Shown: positions 16,851 to 29,687, counted from the first letter of the stretch. The stretch is 64,000 nucleotides of DNA from Yinghuangia seranimata (GCF_029953285.1 NZ_JASAOI010000054.1:58102-122101); one strand, 5' to 3'. Translations and numbers: made by a program. The notes: generated by a model not told the origin, from the letters alone.

Positions 16851-18197
16851 CTAGAGCGTCGCCCAGCGGGGGTCGAGCGCGATCGTCTTGAGCTGGTCGA
16901 GCGAGAGCAGCGGCTCGGGGCGGGAGACCGGCGCGGCCTGGCCGGGCGCGTTGACGGCCGAGACCACGACGCGGAACCCGGCGGTCGTCACCATGTCGGC
17001 CGTCCAGACCACCGCCTTGCCGCCCTTCTCGTTCAGCTGCTTGATCAGCACCAGCGTGCTGCCGTCCGGCAGCGTGGTGACCGTGCAGGCCTTGGCGTCC
17101 AGGCCGCGCGTCGCGCAGCTCGTGAGGTCGCCTGCCACGTTCCCCATGCCGTTCTGGACATTGATCTCGACGTCCGACTCGCCGCGGCCGTCGTCCGCGA
17201 TGAACGACCCGAAGCCCGGCTGGCTGACCGGGCTGGTGATGCGGGTGTTCGGGGGCAGCATCGACTTCAGCAGTTCGAGGATCTTCACACCGTCGACCTG
17301 CTTGTGAGACGGCGTCCTGGGCGTGGCCGTGACGCGCGGCACCGCGTCGATGACGGGCTGCCACGTCGGGCTCTGCGCGATCGCGGTGAGCTGGTCGAGC
17401 GTGAGTCCGGGATCGACGGACTTCGTGGTGGCCTTCTCGCCCCCGCCGCCGTAGGCGTCCACGCTGATCTGGGTGTCGTCCGGGCGCATGATGCTGACGG
17501 TCCACTCCTTCTGCCCGGTGTTCGCGTTCGGGTACGTGTACCCCTTGGTGCGCGCGATCTTCGTGCCGTCGCTGAGCGTGGTCGCCGTGCAGTCGCTGTA
17601 GGGCGAGTACTGCTTGGGCGCGCAGGTGCCGTAGTTCGTGCGGTTCTGCGGGTCGACGAATCCGATCTCGATGTTGACGCCTGTACGTGTGCCCTTGGCG
17701 TCGGTGTAGACGACGCCGGCGAACGCCGGGACGGTGAGCTTGGTACCGGGCGGCACCTTGCCGCTGGGTGGCTGCACGTCGGTCCCGCCGCTGTGCGGTT
17801 CCGCGACGCTGCCGCCGGCCGGGAGCAACGCCGTGAAGATCCGCAGGACTTCGTCGGCGCTGACGTCAGGTGCCTTGGGCGCCGCGGGTGCGGTGGTCGC
17901 GGCCGCCGGCGACGCCGAGGTGCCGACCGGGGTGTTCGCGGCGTGGCTGGTGTCCGAGTCGCCGCCGAGGCGTGCGACGGCGAACGAACCGCCGATGACG
18001 GCGGCGGTCAGCGCGCCGGCCGCGACGCCGACCACGCGGTTGCGGGTACGTCGCATCCGCCGTCCACGGGTGTGTCCGCGGTGCGTGAGGTCCGGGCTCG
18101 GGCCGGGGAACCGGTCGGCGGTCGAGCGCAGGGCGCCGGGCAGTTCGCGCGCGAACGCGGATTCGTCGGTGCTGTCGTGCCGTTCATCGCGGGGCAT
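16851..18197 (-). CDS. Membrane-anchored extracytoplasmic protein, probable partner of the ECF sigma factor
   Basis: A 448-aa protein with a short cytoplasmic N-terminus, basic RRMRRTRNR, one membrane segment (about residues 53-77) and a long exported part. Beyond a Thr/Ala/Pro linker the exported part holds two related units (about 113-290 and 300-448). Each has an EVLRIFTALLP or ILELLKSMLP helix, a D-G-x-G hydrophilic strand, a pair of cysteines around a TTL-DG segment, and an L-LDQLTAIA-xxPxW ending. It lies 90 bp downstream of the SigE-type sigma gene in the same direction, the usual position for an anti-sigma or regulator. No zinc-binding anti-sigma motif is seen. Confidence 0.72.
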   Translation of the reverse strand: MPRDERHDSTDESAFARELPGALRSTADRFPGPSPDLTHRGHTRGRRMRRTRNRVVGVAAGALTAAVIGGSFAVARLGGDSDTSHAANTPVGTSASPAAATTAPAAPKAPDVSADEVLRIFTALLPAGGSVAEPHSGGTDVQPPSGKVPPGTKLTVPAFAGVVYTDAKGTRTGVNIEIGFVDPQNRTNYGTCAPKQYSPYSDCTATTLSDGTKIARTKGYTYPNANTGQKEWTVSIMRPDDTQISVDAYGGGGEKATTKSVDPGLTLDQLTAIAQSPTWQPVIDAVPRVTATPRTPSHKQVDGVKILELLKSMLPPNTRITSPVSQPGFGSFIADDGRGESDVEINVQNGMGNVAGDLTSCATRGLDAKACTVTTLPDGSTLVLIKQLNEKGGKAVVWTADMVTTAGFRVVVSAVNAPGQAAPVSRPEPLLSLDQLKTIALDPRWATL

Positions 18198-18287
18198 GGG
18201 TGGCCACCATTCTGGGCGCAGGGGTCGACGGGGACCCGGGCGGAGAATTCATGGGACGGGCCTGCGGAGCCCGCACGCGGAGGCGGG

Positions 18288-18797
18288 TCAGCGTTGCGCG
18301 AGCTCGGGGAGCTGGTCGCCCAGTTGCGCGCGCAGCCTGCGCAGGGCGCGCAGCGACTGGATGCGCACCGCGCTCTCGGTGAGGCCGAGCGCCTGGGCCG
18401 CTTCACTGACGGAGCGGTCCTCCCAGTAGCGCAGGACCAGCACGGCGCGATCCCGTTGGGACAGCCGGGCGAGCCCGTCCAGGAGAGTGAGGCGCAGTGC
18501 CGGGTCGTCGGCTTCGTACACCTGCTCCGGCAGTGTGCCGGTGGGCGTTTCGCCGGCACTGCGCTTGCGGCGCTGGGACAGGAAGACCCGGAACAGGATG
18601 CGCTCGGCGTACGCGGCGGGTGAGTCCGCGGCGCGGACCCGGCGCCAGGAGACGTAGACCTTGCCGAGCGTCTCCTGGACCAGGTCCTCCGCCGTGTGCC
18701 AGTCGCCGGTGAGCAGACAGGCCACGCGGAGCATCGGCGCGCTGCGGGCCGCCGCGAACTCCAGGTAGTCCGTGTCGTCCGTGGACCGGATTGCCAT
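18288..18797 (-). CDS. SigE-family ECF RNA polymerase sigma factor
   Basis: A 169-aa sigma factor of the actinobacterial SigE-type ECF group. Region 2 shows FAAARSAPMLRVACLLTGDWHTAEDLVQETLGKVY and the -10-recognition stretch around SWRRVRAADSPAAYAERILFRVFLSQRRK (landmarks); region 4 shows LSQRDRAVLVLRYWEDRSVSEAAQALGLTESAVRIQSLRAL, the helix-turn-helix for the -35 element. GGGGGAGG lies before ATG 18797. The downstream membrane protein is its likely regulatory partner. Signal and targets are unknown. Confidence 0.93.
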   Translation of the reverse strand: MAIRSTDDTDYLEFAAARSAPMLRVACLLTGDWHTAEDLVQETLGKVYVSWRRVRAADSPAAYAERILFRVFLSQRRKRSAGETPTGTLPEQVYEADDPALRLTLLDGLARLSQRDRAVLVLRYWEDRSVSEAAQALGLTESAVRIQSLRALRRLRAQLGDQLPELAQR

Positions 18798-18872
18798 GAG
18801 CCTCCCCCGTTGCCGTCACACACCGGGGATGCGCCGACCGCATGGTTGCGTTACACCCCGCCGGACGGAATT

Positions 18873-18904
18873 TCCGGCGGCCGGCCTTCGTCCCGGCCGC
18901 CGGA
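18873..18904. terminator. Terminator downstream of citrate synthase
   Basis: TCCGGCGGCCGG (18873-18884) is perfectly complementary to 18893-18904 with an 8-nt loop, just beyond the citrate synthase stop on the minus strand and upstream of the sigma gene. Confidence 0.7.
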
Positions 18905-18918
18905 TCCGTCGCCGCCCG

Positions 18919-20115
18919 TTATCCGGCGGCCGGGACCGGCTGAGGCGGCGGCGGGCCGACGTACCGCGCGGACGGCCGGATGATCTTGGTGTCGGCGGCC
19001 TGTTCGAGCGCGTGCGTCGTCCACCCGACGACCCGGCTCGCGGCGAACGTCGGCGTGAACATCCCGCGCGGGAGGCCGCACAGCTCCATCACGACGCCGG
19101 CCCAGAACTCGACGTTGGTGTGCAGTTCGCGCCCCGGCTTGAGGTCGGCGAGCACCGCGACCACCTCGCGTTCCACCTGGGCCGCGAACTCCACCAGGTC
19201 GCCGCCGAGTTCGTACGCGATGCCGCGCAGCATGCGGGCCCGCGGGTCCTCGGTCCGGTACACCGGGTGCCCGAAGCCCATGATGCGGTCGCCGGCCAGC
19301 ACCCGGTCGGTGATCCAGGCCCGCGCCCGGTCGGGGCTGCCGATCGCGTCGAGCGTGTCGAGCGCGCGGCTGGGCGCGCCGCCGTGCAGCGGGCCGGTGA
19401 GCGCGCCGAGCGCCCCCGCGGCGCACGACGCGAGGTCGGCGCCGGTCGACGCGATGACCCGGCCGGTGAACGTCGAGGCGTTGAAGCCGTGGTCGATCGT
19501 CGAGATCAGGTACGCCTCGACGGCGCGCGCCCGTTCGGGAGCCGCCACCTCGCCGGTGACCAGGTACAGGTAGTTCGCCGCGTAGCCGAGGTCGTCGCGC
19601 GGCTCGACGGGCTGTTCCCCGTGCTGGAGGCGGTGCAGGGCGGCGATCAGCGTCGGCACGACGGCGGCGAGCGCGAGGGCGTCCTGGGCGCGGCGGCGCG
19701 GCGTCGAGTCGTACAGCGGGCGCATGCCGTAGGCGCTGCCGACGAGCGGGAGCAGCGCCTTGACGCCGGCGAGCGGGCCGTCGGCGCGGGTGGCCTCGGC
19801 GACCGGCGCGAGCAGCGGGCGCACCGCGTCCGGGACGCGGCGCAGCGGCGCGATCTCGTGGACGAACCGGTCGCGGGCGGCGCGGTCGGGGAGTTCGCCG
19901 TGCAGCATCAGGTGCCACACGTCCTCGAAGCCGCGCCGCTCGGCGAGTTCGACGGCCGAGTACTGGCGGTAGTGGTAGAAGCCTTCGCGGCCGCGGACGT
20001 CGCCGATCTCTGTGTCGGTGACGATGACGCCCGCGAGTCCGCGCGGCACCTCGACGGTCGTGTCGCGGCGTGGCCCGGAGTGCGGTGCGGCGGCCAGTCC
20101 TGGGGTGGTGGACAT
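18919..20115 (-). CDS. Citrate synthase / 2-methylcitrate synthase family protein
   Basis: A 398-aa enzyme of the citrate synthase family, which condenses acyl-CoA with oxaloacetate. Catalytic landmarks are retained: STIDHGFNASTFTGRVIAST (first His), GPLHGGAPSRAL, MGFGHPVYRTEDPRARML and HTNVEFWAGVVME (Asp is replaced by Glu-Phe context of the small-type enzymes). It is shorter than the hexameric type and resembles the Streptomyces SCO5832-type protein. ATG 20115 is preceded by AGGGGGACC. It is divergent from a second citrate synthase-like gene, and the two may form a mixed complex. Confidence 0.9.
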   Translation of the reverse strand: MSTTPGLAAAPHSGPRRDTTVEVPRGLAGVIVTDTEIGDVRGREGFYHYRQYSAVELAERRGFEDVWHLMLHGELPDRAARDRFVHEIAPLRRVPDAVRPLLAPVAEATRADGPLAGVKALLPLVGSAYGMRPLYDSTPRRRAQDALALAAVVPTLIAALHRLQHGEQPVEPRDDLGYAANYLYLVTGEVAAPERARAVEAYLISTIDHGFNASTFTGRVIASTGADLASCAAGALGALTGPLHGGAPSRALDTLDAIGSPDRARAWITDRVLAGDRIMGFGHPVYRTEDPRARMLRGIAYELGGDLVEFAAQVEREVVAVLADLKPGRELHTNVEFWAGVVMELCGLPRGMFTPTFAASRVVGWTTHALEQAADTKIIRPSARYVGPPPPQPVPAAG

Positions 20116-20191
20116 GGCGGTCCCCCTTTGTTCGCTCACTGTCGTGTTCCACATGGGTCGTGTCTTGACTGTCGCCCTCCTACTTGAAATC

Positions 20192-20212
20192 GTCAATATT
20201 GATCGAGTCAAT
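20192..20212. promoter_or_regulatory. Palindrome between the divergent citrate synthase genes
   Basis: TCAATATTGA (20193-20202) is a perfect 10-bp palindrome, and GTCAAT occurs at 20192 and again at 20207, one and a half turns apart. TTGACT at 20165-20170 and its complement AGTCAA at 20206-20211 could be divergent -35 elements. This AT-rich island is the obvious control region for both genes. Confidence 0.4.
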
Positions 20213-20252
20213 GTGGGCGATGTGAGCGAGCGTTCGGTGAGAGGACGAAGCG

Positions 20253-21488
20253 GTGGCGGTTGAGGAGCGGGACCGGCACCGGCTGACCGCGGACGAGGTC
20301 GCGCGGCTGCTCGGGGTCAAGGTCGAGACGGTATACGCGTATGTCAGCCGTGGACTCCTGACCAGCGTGCGGGCGGCCGACGGGCGCACCAGCCTGTTCG
20401 CCGCCGACGAGGTCGAGGCGGTCGCGCGGCGGGCCGGGCGGGGCCGCGGTACGGCCGCGGGCGGCGGCGGGCTCGAGGAGGTCAGGACCGGGCTCACGCT
20501 GATCCGCGACGACGAGCTGTTCTACCGCGGGATCGCCGTGTCGGGCCTGGTCCGCGGACACGGGTTCGAGGCGGTCGCGGGCCTGCTGTGGAGCGGCGGC
20601 CTCGACGCGGGCGGGGAGTTCACGGCCGATCCGGGCGCACTCGCCGTCGCGCGCGCGGCGGTCGGGGCGCTGCCCGCGTCGGCGCGCACCATCGACCGGC
20701 TGCGGGTCGCCGTCGCGGCGGCGGCCGCCGCGGACCCGTTGCGGTACGGCGCCGACGCCGAGTCGGTCGCGGCGACCGCGGGCGGGCTGCTGGCGACGAT
20801 GGTGGAGGCGCTGCCGCTGCTCGGGAAGCCGATCACGGGCGACGGGTCGCTGGCCGCGCGCCTGTGGCCGCGCCTGACCGTGCGGCCGCCGAGTCCGGCG
20901 ACGCTCGCCGCGCTGGACGCCGCCCTGGTGCTGACCGCCGACCACGGGTTGGCGGCGTCGACGGTGGTGGCCCGGATCGCGGCGTCCGTGCGGGCCGACC
21001 CGTACTCGGTGGTGCAGGCGGGGCTCGGCGCGGTGGACGGGCCGTACCACGGGCTGGCGAGCGCGCTCGCGTACCGGCTGCTCGCCGAGGCGCACGCGTC
21101 GGGCGACCCCGTCTCGGTGCTGTCCGACCGGCTGCGCTCCCGCGCGCCGCTGCCGGGCTTCGGGCACGAGGCGGGCGTCTACCGCAACGGCGACGTGCGG
21201 GCGCGCGAACTGCTGGAGTTCCTCCGAGACATCCCCGAAGCGGCCGCCGTGACCACGACCGTCGACCGCCTCACGGACGCCCTGGCCCGCCGCCCCGCGC
21301 TGCGCCCGAACATCGACCTGGCGCTGGCCGCGCTGGCCCTCTCGTGCGCGATGCCGGCCGACGCCGGCGAGGGTGTCTTCGCCGTCGGCCGCACCGCCGG
21401 CTGGCTCGCCCACGCGGTCGAGGAGTACGACGCCCGCCCGCAGCGCTTCCGCCCCACGGGGGTGTACGTCGGCCCGCGGCCGGACTGA
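20253..21488 (+). CDS. Citrate synthase-like protein with N-terminal MerR-like helix-turn-helix
   Basis: A 411-aa fusion-type protein. Residues about 8-62 are a MerR/excisionase-like winged helix-turn-helix (LTADEVARLLGVKVETVYAYVSRG, then RTSLFAADEVEAVARR). After a Gly-rich linker, residues 75-405 are a citrate synthase fold with TADHGLAASTVVARIAAS, DGPYHGLASALAYRL and GFGHEAGVYRNGDVRA; the last differs from the usual GFGHPVY. ACGAAGCG precedes GTG 20253. The same two-gene arrangement (SCO5831/SCO5832-like) is known in Streptomyces. It may be a DNA-binding enzyme or a non-catalytic subunit. Confidence 0.85.
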   Translation: MAVEERDRHRLTADEVARLLGVKVETVYAYVSRGLLTSVRAADGRTSLFAADEVEAVARRAGRGRGTAAGGGGLEEVRTGLTLIRDDELFYRGIAVSGLVRGHGFEAVAGLLWSGGLDAGGEFTADPGALAVARAAVGALPASARTIDRLRVAVAAAAAADPLRYGADAESVAATAGGLLATMVEALPLLGKPITGDGSLAARLWPRLTVRPPSPATLAALDAALVLTADHGLAASTVVARIAASVRADPYSVVQAGLGAVDGPYHGLASALAYRLLAEAHASGDPVSVLSDRLRSRAPLPGFGHEAGVYRNGDVRARELLEFLRDIPEAAAVTTTVDRLTDALARRPALRPNIDLALAALALSCAMPADAGEGVFAVGRTAGWLAHAVEEYDARPQRFRPTGVYVGPRPD

Positions 21489-21514
21489 CCGCGGGCCGAC
21501 GACCGGCTATCGGC

Positions 21515-24127
<2,613 letters not shown>

Positions 24128-24202
24128 GTTCGCTGCGCGACTCCTTCTGCGTGGGGACCGTGTTCGGGGGTTTCCCGCTCTACCGAAGCCAACGAGGGCA
24201 AA

Positions 24203-24223
24203 GTTGAGTCTATTCCACTCAAG
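24203..24223. promoter_or_regulatory. HAIR operator (HspR binding site) upstream of clpB
   Basis: GTTGAGT (24203-24209), a 7-nt spacer, and ACTCAAG (24217-24223) match the HspR-associated inverted repeat CTTGAGT-N7-ACTCAAG at 13 of 14 positions. The site is between clpB and the divergent PPOX gene. Confidence 0.85.
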
Positions 24224-24261
24224 TTTCTGGAGGGCGGGTTCCCTGCGTCTACCGTCGTGCG

Positions 24262-24750
24262 ATGACCACCGCACCGACAGGGCCGAACGACCTCGCACCC
24301 GCACCGGCGCCCGCACCCGCCGCGGCGCCCACCCCGCCCGCGCACGCCGCCGGCCCGCTCGCCGCCCTCGACGACGAGGCCTACCTGGCCTTCTGGCGCG
24401 AGTACCACCTGTGCACGCTCACCACACTCCGCGCCGACGGCACGCCGCACGTCGTCCCGGTCGGCGTCACGTTCGACCCCGAGACCCGCACCGCCCGCGT
24501 CATCACGCGCGGCGACAGCCGCAAGGCCCGCAACGTCCGCGCGGCCGGCCCCGCCGGCGCCCGCGTCGCGGTGTGCCAGATCGACCGGCGCCGCTGGGCC
24601 ACCCTGGAGGGCGTCGCCGTGGTCCGCGACAACCCGGCGTCCGTCGCCGACGCCGAGCGCCGCTACGCCGAGCGCTACCGCCCCCCGACCCCCAACCCCG
24701 AGCGCTGCGTCATCGAGATCCACGTCGACCGCGCCCTCGGCCGGGGCTGA
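24262..24750 (+). CDS. PPOX-class (pyridoxamine 5'-phosphate oxidase-like) protein
   Basis: A 162-aa protein. After a ~30-residue Ala/Pro-rich N-terminus comes a split-barrel flavin-binding fold: FWREYHLCTLTTLRADGTPHVVPVGVTFDP, a strand with ITRGDSRKARNVRAAG, then RRWATLEGVAVV (landmarks only). The family binds FMN or cofactor F420; the short actinobacterial members with this pattern are often F420-dependent. The gene is divergent from clpB and may be affected by the HAIR site between them. The substrate is unknown. Confidence 0.83.
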   Translation: MTTAPTGPNDLAPAPAPAPAAAPTPPAHAAGPLAALDDEAYLAFWREYHLCTLTTLRADGTPHVVPVGVTFDPETRTARVITRGDSRKARNVRAAGPAGARVAVCQIDRRRWATLEGVAVVRDNPASVADAERRYAERYRPPTPNPERCVIEIHVDRALGRG

Positions 24751-24805
24751 CCGCGCGGGCGCGCGACGCCATAGAGTCGCTTTCCGACCGAACGGGGTGG
24801 TGCGC

Positions 24806-25105
24806 ATGCCGTGGTGGAACCGCGGGAGCGAGGGGTCGCGGCCCGATGTGGCGCGCGGAACGGCAGCACCAGCCGAAGGACCGGCCGCCGACGGCGGGTT
24901 CGACATCGTGCGCCGCGGCTACGACCGCGGCCAGGTCGACGCCGTGGTGGCCGCCGTCCGGGCCGCCTCCGCCGGCGGGCCGCCCGTCGACGCCGAACGC
25001 CTGCGTGCCGGCGGGCTCATGATCGTGCGGCGCGGCTACGCCCGCGACCAGGTCGAGGCGTGGCTGGACGCCGCCTCCGCACGTCTCCACCCGCCGTCCC
25101 CCTGA
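24806..25105 (+). CDS. Small protein with two DivIVA-like motifs
   Basis: A 99-aa protein with two copies of a short motif: FDIVRRGYDRGQVDAVVAAV (about residues 32-51) and MIVRRGYARDQVEAWLDAA (about 72-90). The Y-D-x-x-Q-V-D/E-x-hydrophobic pattern is the short N-terminal DivIVA signature found in polar-growth proteins, here without any long coiled coil. GGGGTGG precedes the ATG. It could be a membrane-targeting or protein-interaction module; function is not known. It ends at a convergent terminator facing hspR. Confidence 0.72.
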   Translation: MPWWNRGSEGSRPDVARGTAAPAEGPAADGGFDIVRRGYDRGQVDAVVAAVRAASAGGPPVDAERLRAGGLMIVRRGYARDQVEAWLDAASARLHPPSP

Positions 25106-25131
25106 CGCGGTCGAGTCCTCGGCGTACCGGA

Positions 25132-25160
25132 ACGCCGTCGGGCGGGCGGCCCGACGGCGT
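25132..25160. terminator. Convergent terminator next to hspR
   Basis: ACGCCGTCGGGC (25132-25143) pairs perfectly with GCCCGACGGCGT (25149-25160) around a 5-nt loop. It would end the dnaK operon after hspR and the opposing small gene. Confidence 0.8.
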
Positions 25161-25165
25161 CGGCG

Positions 25166-25639
25166 CTACTGGTCCGCGCGGCCGCGCTTGGGCCGCCACA
25201 CCACCAGCGCCGTGCCGGTCTGCGGCTGAACGCGCACCAGGTCGCGGCGGTACGACGCGTGGACCGCCGCCTCCCGCTGCGCCTGGGCCGCGCCCGCTTC
25301 CGCGGCCGCGGCCTCGAGTTCGGCCACCCGGTGCCGCAACGCCTCGACGTGGTTCTCCAGTTCGAGGATGCGCTTGATGCCCGCGAGGTTGATGCCCTCC
25401 TCCTGGGAGAGCCGCTGCACCTCGCGGAGCAGCACGATGTCGCGTGCCGAGTACCGGCGCCCCCGGCCCGCGGTGCGGTCCGGGGACACCAGTCCGAGGC
25501 GGTCGTACTGGCGCAGCGTCTGCGGATGGAGCCCGGAGAGCTGCGCCGCGACCGAGATGACGTACACGGGCGTGAGGTCGCTCAGTTCGTACGGCCCCGC
25601 ACCGGGTCCCCGGCCCGGGATGCCGCCGTCCGCTCGCAT
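25166..25639 (-). CDS. hspR: Heat-shock repressor HspR
   Basis: A 157-aa MerR-type repressor. Residues about 22-70 are the DNA-binding domain (YVISVAAQLSGLHPQTLRQY, DRLGLVSPDRTAGRGRRYS), then LLREVQRLSQEEGINLAGIKRIL and a coiled coil (LENHVEALRHRVAELEAA). HspR binds HAIR sites together with DnaK as co-repressor, closing a feedback loop on its own operon. It is the last gene of dnaK-grpE-dnaJ-hspR and starts 1 nt after the dnaJ stop, so translational coupling is likely. Confidence 0.95.
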   Translation of the reverse strand: MRADGGIPGRGPGAGPYELSDLTPVYVISVAAQLSGLHPQTLRQYDRLGLVSPDRTAGRGRRYSARDIVLLREVQRLSQEEGINLAGIKRILELENHVEALRHRVAELEAAAAEAGAAQAQREAAVHASYRRDLVRVQPQTGTALVVWRPKRGRADQ

Positions 25640-25640
25640 G

Positions 25641-26813
25641 TCACGCTCCCTTCGCCGCTTGCATCAACGTCGCGCGCGGGTCCTCCGCCGCGGTGGCTTC
25701 GCGGTACGCCTCGAGCGCCTCGAGCGCTTTCGGCTGCAGCTCGGTCGGGACGAGCACGTCGACGGTGACCAGCAGGTCGCCGCGGGTGCCGTCCTTGCGG
25801 GCCGCGCCGCGCCCCCGTACGCGCAGTGTCGCGCCGTTCTTCGTGCCCGCCGGCAGCTTCAGGGTCACCGGCTGGCCGCCCAGCGTCGGCACGGTGACCT
25901 CCGCGCCGAGGACCGCCTCGGGGAACGTGACCGGCGCGGTGACGGTCAGGTTGTCCCCCTTGCGCCCGAACACCGGGTGCGGACGCACGTGGACGACGAC
26001 GTACAAGTCGCCCGCGGGGCCGCCGCGTTCGCCCGGCGCGCCCTTGCCCTTGAGCCGGATGCGCTGGCCGTCCTGGACGCCCGCCGGCACCCGCACCTGC
26101 ATGGTGCGTGCGCTCTTGGCCCGCCCGCTGCCGTGGCAGACGATGCAGGGCTCGTCGACGAGGAGCCCGCGCCCCTTGCAGTCGCGGCACGGTTCGGAGA
26201 ACGCGAAACCGCCCTGGTTGCGGCTGGTCTGGCCGGTGCCGCTGCAGGTGGGGCAGGTCCGCGGCATGGTGCCCGCCGCGGCGCCCGTGCCGTTGCAGTG
26301 CCGGCACGGCTCGGAGCTGGTCAGCCTGATCGGCACGGTCGCCCCGTCGACCGCGTCGGTGAAGTTCAGGGTCACTTCGGACTCGACGTCCTGTCCGCGG
26401 CGCGGCGGCTGCTGCCGCCCGCCCTGCCGGCCCCCGAAGAGGCCGCCGAACAGGTCCCCGATGCCCCCCGCGCCCCCGGCCTGCTGCCCCGCGGCGCCAC
26501 CGCCGCCGAACAGGTCGCCGAGGTCGAACGGGAAGCCGCCGGCACCGCCCGCGCCCGGCGGGCGGAACCCGCCGTTGCCGAACAGCGCGCGCGCCTCGTC
26601 GTACTCCTTGCGCCGCTTCTCGTCGGCGAGTACGTCGTAGGCCTCCGAGATCTCCTTGAACCGCTCCTCCGCGCGCGTGTCACCCTTGTTGGCGTCGGGG
26701 TGGAACTCGCGGGCGAGCTTGCGGTACGCCTTCTTGATCTCGGCCGTGCCGGCGTCCTTCGGGACGCCGAGCACCTTGTAGAAATCCTTCTCCAGGTAGT
26801 CCTTGGTACTCAC
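25641..26813 (-). CDS. dnaJ: Chaperone DnaJ (type I Hsp40)
   Basis: A 390-aa co-chaperone that stimulates DnaK ATP hydrolysis and hands over unfolded clients. The J-domain (residues about 9-75) has the HPD motif in REFHPDANKGD. A Gly/Phe-rich linker follows, then four zinc-finger repeats CRHCNGTG, CPTCSGTG, CRDCKGRG and CIVCHGSG, and the C-terminal client-binding domains. GTG 26813 follows GGGAGGCGGGACGCC. It sits between grpE and hspR. Confidence 0.96.
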   Translation of the reverse strand: MSTKDYLEKDFYKVLGVPKDAGTAEIKKAYRKLAREFHPDANKGDTRAEERFKEISEAYDVLADEKRRKEYDEARALFGNGGFRPPGAGGAGGFPFDLGDLFGGGGAAGQQAGGAGGIGDLFGGLFGGRQGGRQQPPRRGQDVESEVTLNFTDAVDGATVPIRLTSSEPCRHCNGTGAAAGTMPRTCPTCSGTGQTSRNQGGFAFSEPCRDCKGRGLLVDEPCIVCHGSGRAKSARTMQVRVPAGVQDGQRIRLKGKGAPGERGGPAGDLYVVVHVRPHPVFGRKGDNLTVTAPVTFPEAVLGAEVTVPTLGGQPVTLKLPAGTKNGATLRVRGRGAARKDGTRGDLLVTVDVLVPTELQPKALEALEAYREATAAEDPRATLMQAAKGA

Positions 26814-26850
26814 GGCGTCCCGCCTCCCTTCCTTCCGGGCTGTGTCGTGT

Positions 26851-27479
26851 TCAGCCGTTGTCCGATTCGGCGCCGGGGCTCGCGGCCTCGCTCGCCTCGG
26901 CGGGCTCGGCCACCGCGACACGCGCGGGCCGGATGACCCGCTCGCGGAACTGGTAGCCCGGCTGCAGGATTTCGACGCACGTCGGCTCGGTGACGTCCGG
27001 GGCGTAGCTGTGCAGCAGCGCCTCGTGGACCACCGGGTCGAACGGCTCGCCCTTCTTGCCGAAGCTCTGCAGGCCCATCTTCGCCACGATGGACTCGAGC
27101 GACTCGGCGACCGACTTGAACCCGCCGGCGAGCTCGCCGTGGTCGCGGGCGCGGCCGATGTCGTCGAGCACGGGCAGCAGTTCGGTCAGCACCTTGACGA
27201 GGGCCTGCTCGCCGACCGCCTGCCGGTCGCGCTCGACGCGCTTGCGGTAGTTGGCGTACTCGGCCTGCAGGCGCTGCAGGTCCAGGGTGCGCTCGGTGGC
27301 CTGGGCGCGCGCCTCCGCGAGCTCCGCGGCGGAAGCCGACGGCTCCGCGGCGGGGGCGGAGCCGCCCTCGCGGGCGGCTCCTTCCTGCTCGGCGGGAGTA
27401 CGGACCTCACCGGTCTCGGGGTCGATGCGTCGCTTGTCGCGGATCACCGGCTCCTCGGGGAAGCCGTGCGAACCCTCCG

Positions 27480-27483
<4 letters not shown>
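26851..27483 (-). CDS. grpE: Nucleotide exchange factor GrpE
   Basis: The 210-aa GrpE releases ADP from DnaK. An unstructured acidic N-terminus leads into a long dimerising helix ([21 protein letters not shown]) and the C-terminal beta domain with [11 protein letters not shown] and [19 protein letters not shown], both family signatures. The GTG start overlaps the dnaK stop by 4 nt (GTGA), showing coupling. A short Glu/Ala-rich tail ends the protein. Confidence 0.95.
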
Positions 27484-29336
<1,853 letters not shown>

Positions 29337-29359
29337 GTTGGGGACCTCCAGGGGGAAGG

Positions 29360-29379
29360 TTGAGCGATACGCGCTCAAG
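29360..29379. promoter_or_regulatory. HAIR-like operator 2 at dnaK
   Basis: TTGAGC (29360-29365), a 7-nt spacer and GCTCAAG (29373-29379) form a HAIR-like site, C/G variant of the consensus, just downstream of the dnaK promoter. Confidence 0.7.
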
Positions 29380-29406
29380 GATGAACGACCATTTCAACGG
29401 CGTCAA
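29378..29406 (-). promoter_or_regulatory. Probable dnaK promoter
   Basis: On the minus strand TTGACG (29406-29401) and CATCCT (29383-29378) are 17 bp apart, a good housekeeping-type promoter. It lies between the two HAIR sites, so bound HspR on either side would block it. Confidence 0.5.
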
Positions 29407-29410
29407 ACCG

Positions 29411-29431
29411 CTTGAGTATTCCTGACTCAAC
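29411..29431. promoter_or_regulatory. HAIR operator 1 at dnaK
   Basis: CTTGAGT (29411-29417), a 7-nt spacer and ACTCAAC (29425-29431) match the HspR consensus at 13 of 14 positions. Confidence 0.85.
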
Positions 29432-29673
29432 TTTACTGCCTGTAGCGGTCGCATAGCGGGGCTGTTTGGCGATTCCGCCGCCACGCCGACACTGGAAGTC
29501 GCCATCGGCGATCACCGCAAAGCCCTGGGCCGGGCCCACCCCAAGGGGCCCCCTGGGTCGGGGTTCCGGGGTGGTCTGTGTCAGCATGCGGTAAGGAAAA
29601 CTGACGGGTCGTCACATCTCGCGAGTGTTGCAATGCACCCGCAGTGATGGAGATCATCCGTTCAGCGGATAAG

Positions 29674-29687
29674 TTACCAGTCGGTAA
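29674..29687. promoter_or_regulatory. TetR-type operator candidate upstream of the EtfD-like gene
   Basis: TTACC (29674-29678), AGTC, GGTAA (29683-29687) is a perfect inverted repeat of the kind bound by TetR regulators of fatty-acid degradation in actinobacteria. It lies 75 bp before the start of the iron-sulfur protein gene. The remaining 29337-29762 intergenic sequence holds the HAIR boxes and dnaK promoter, with no other gene visible. Confidence 0.5.
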
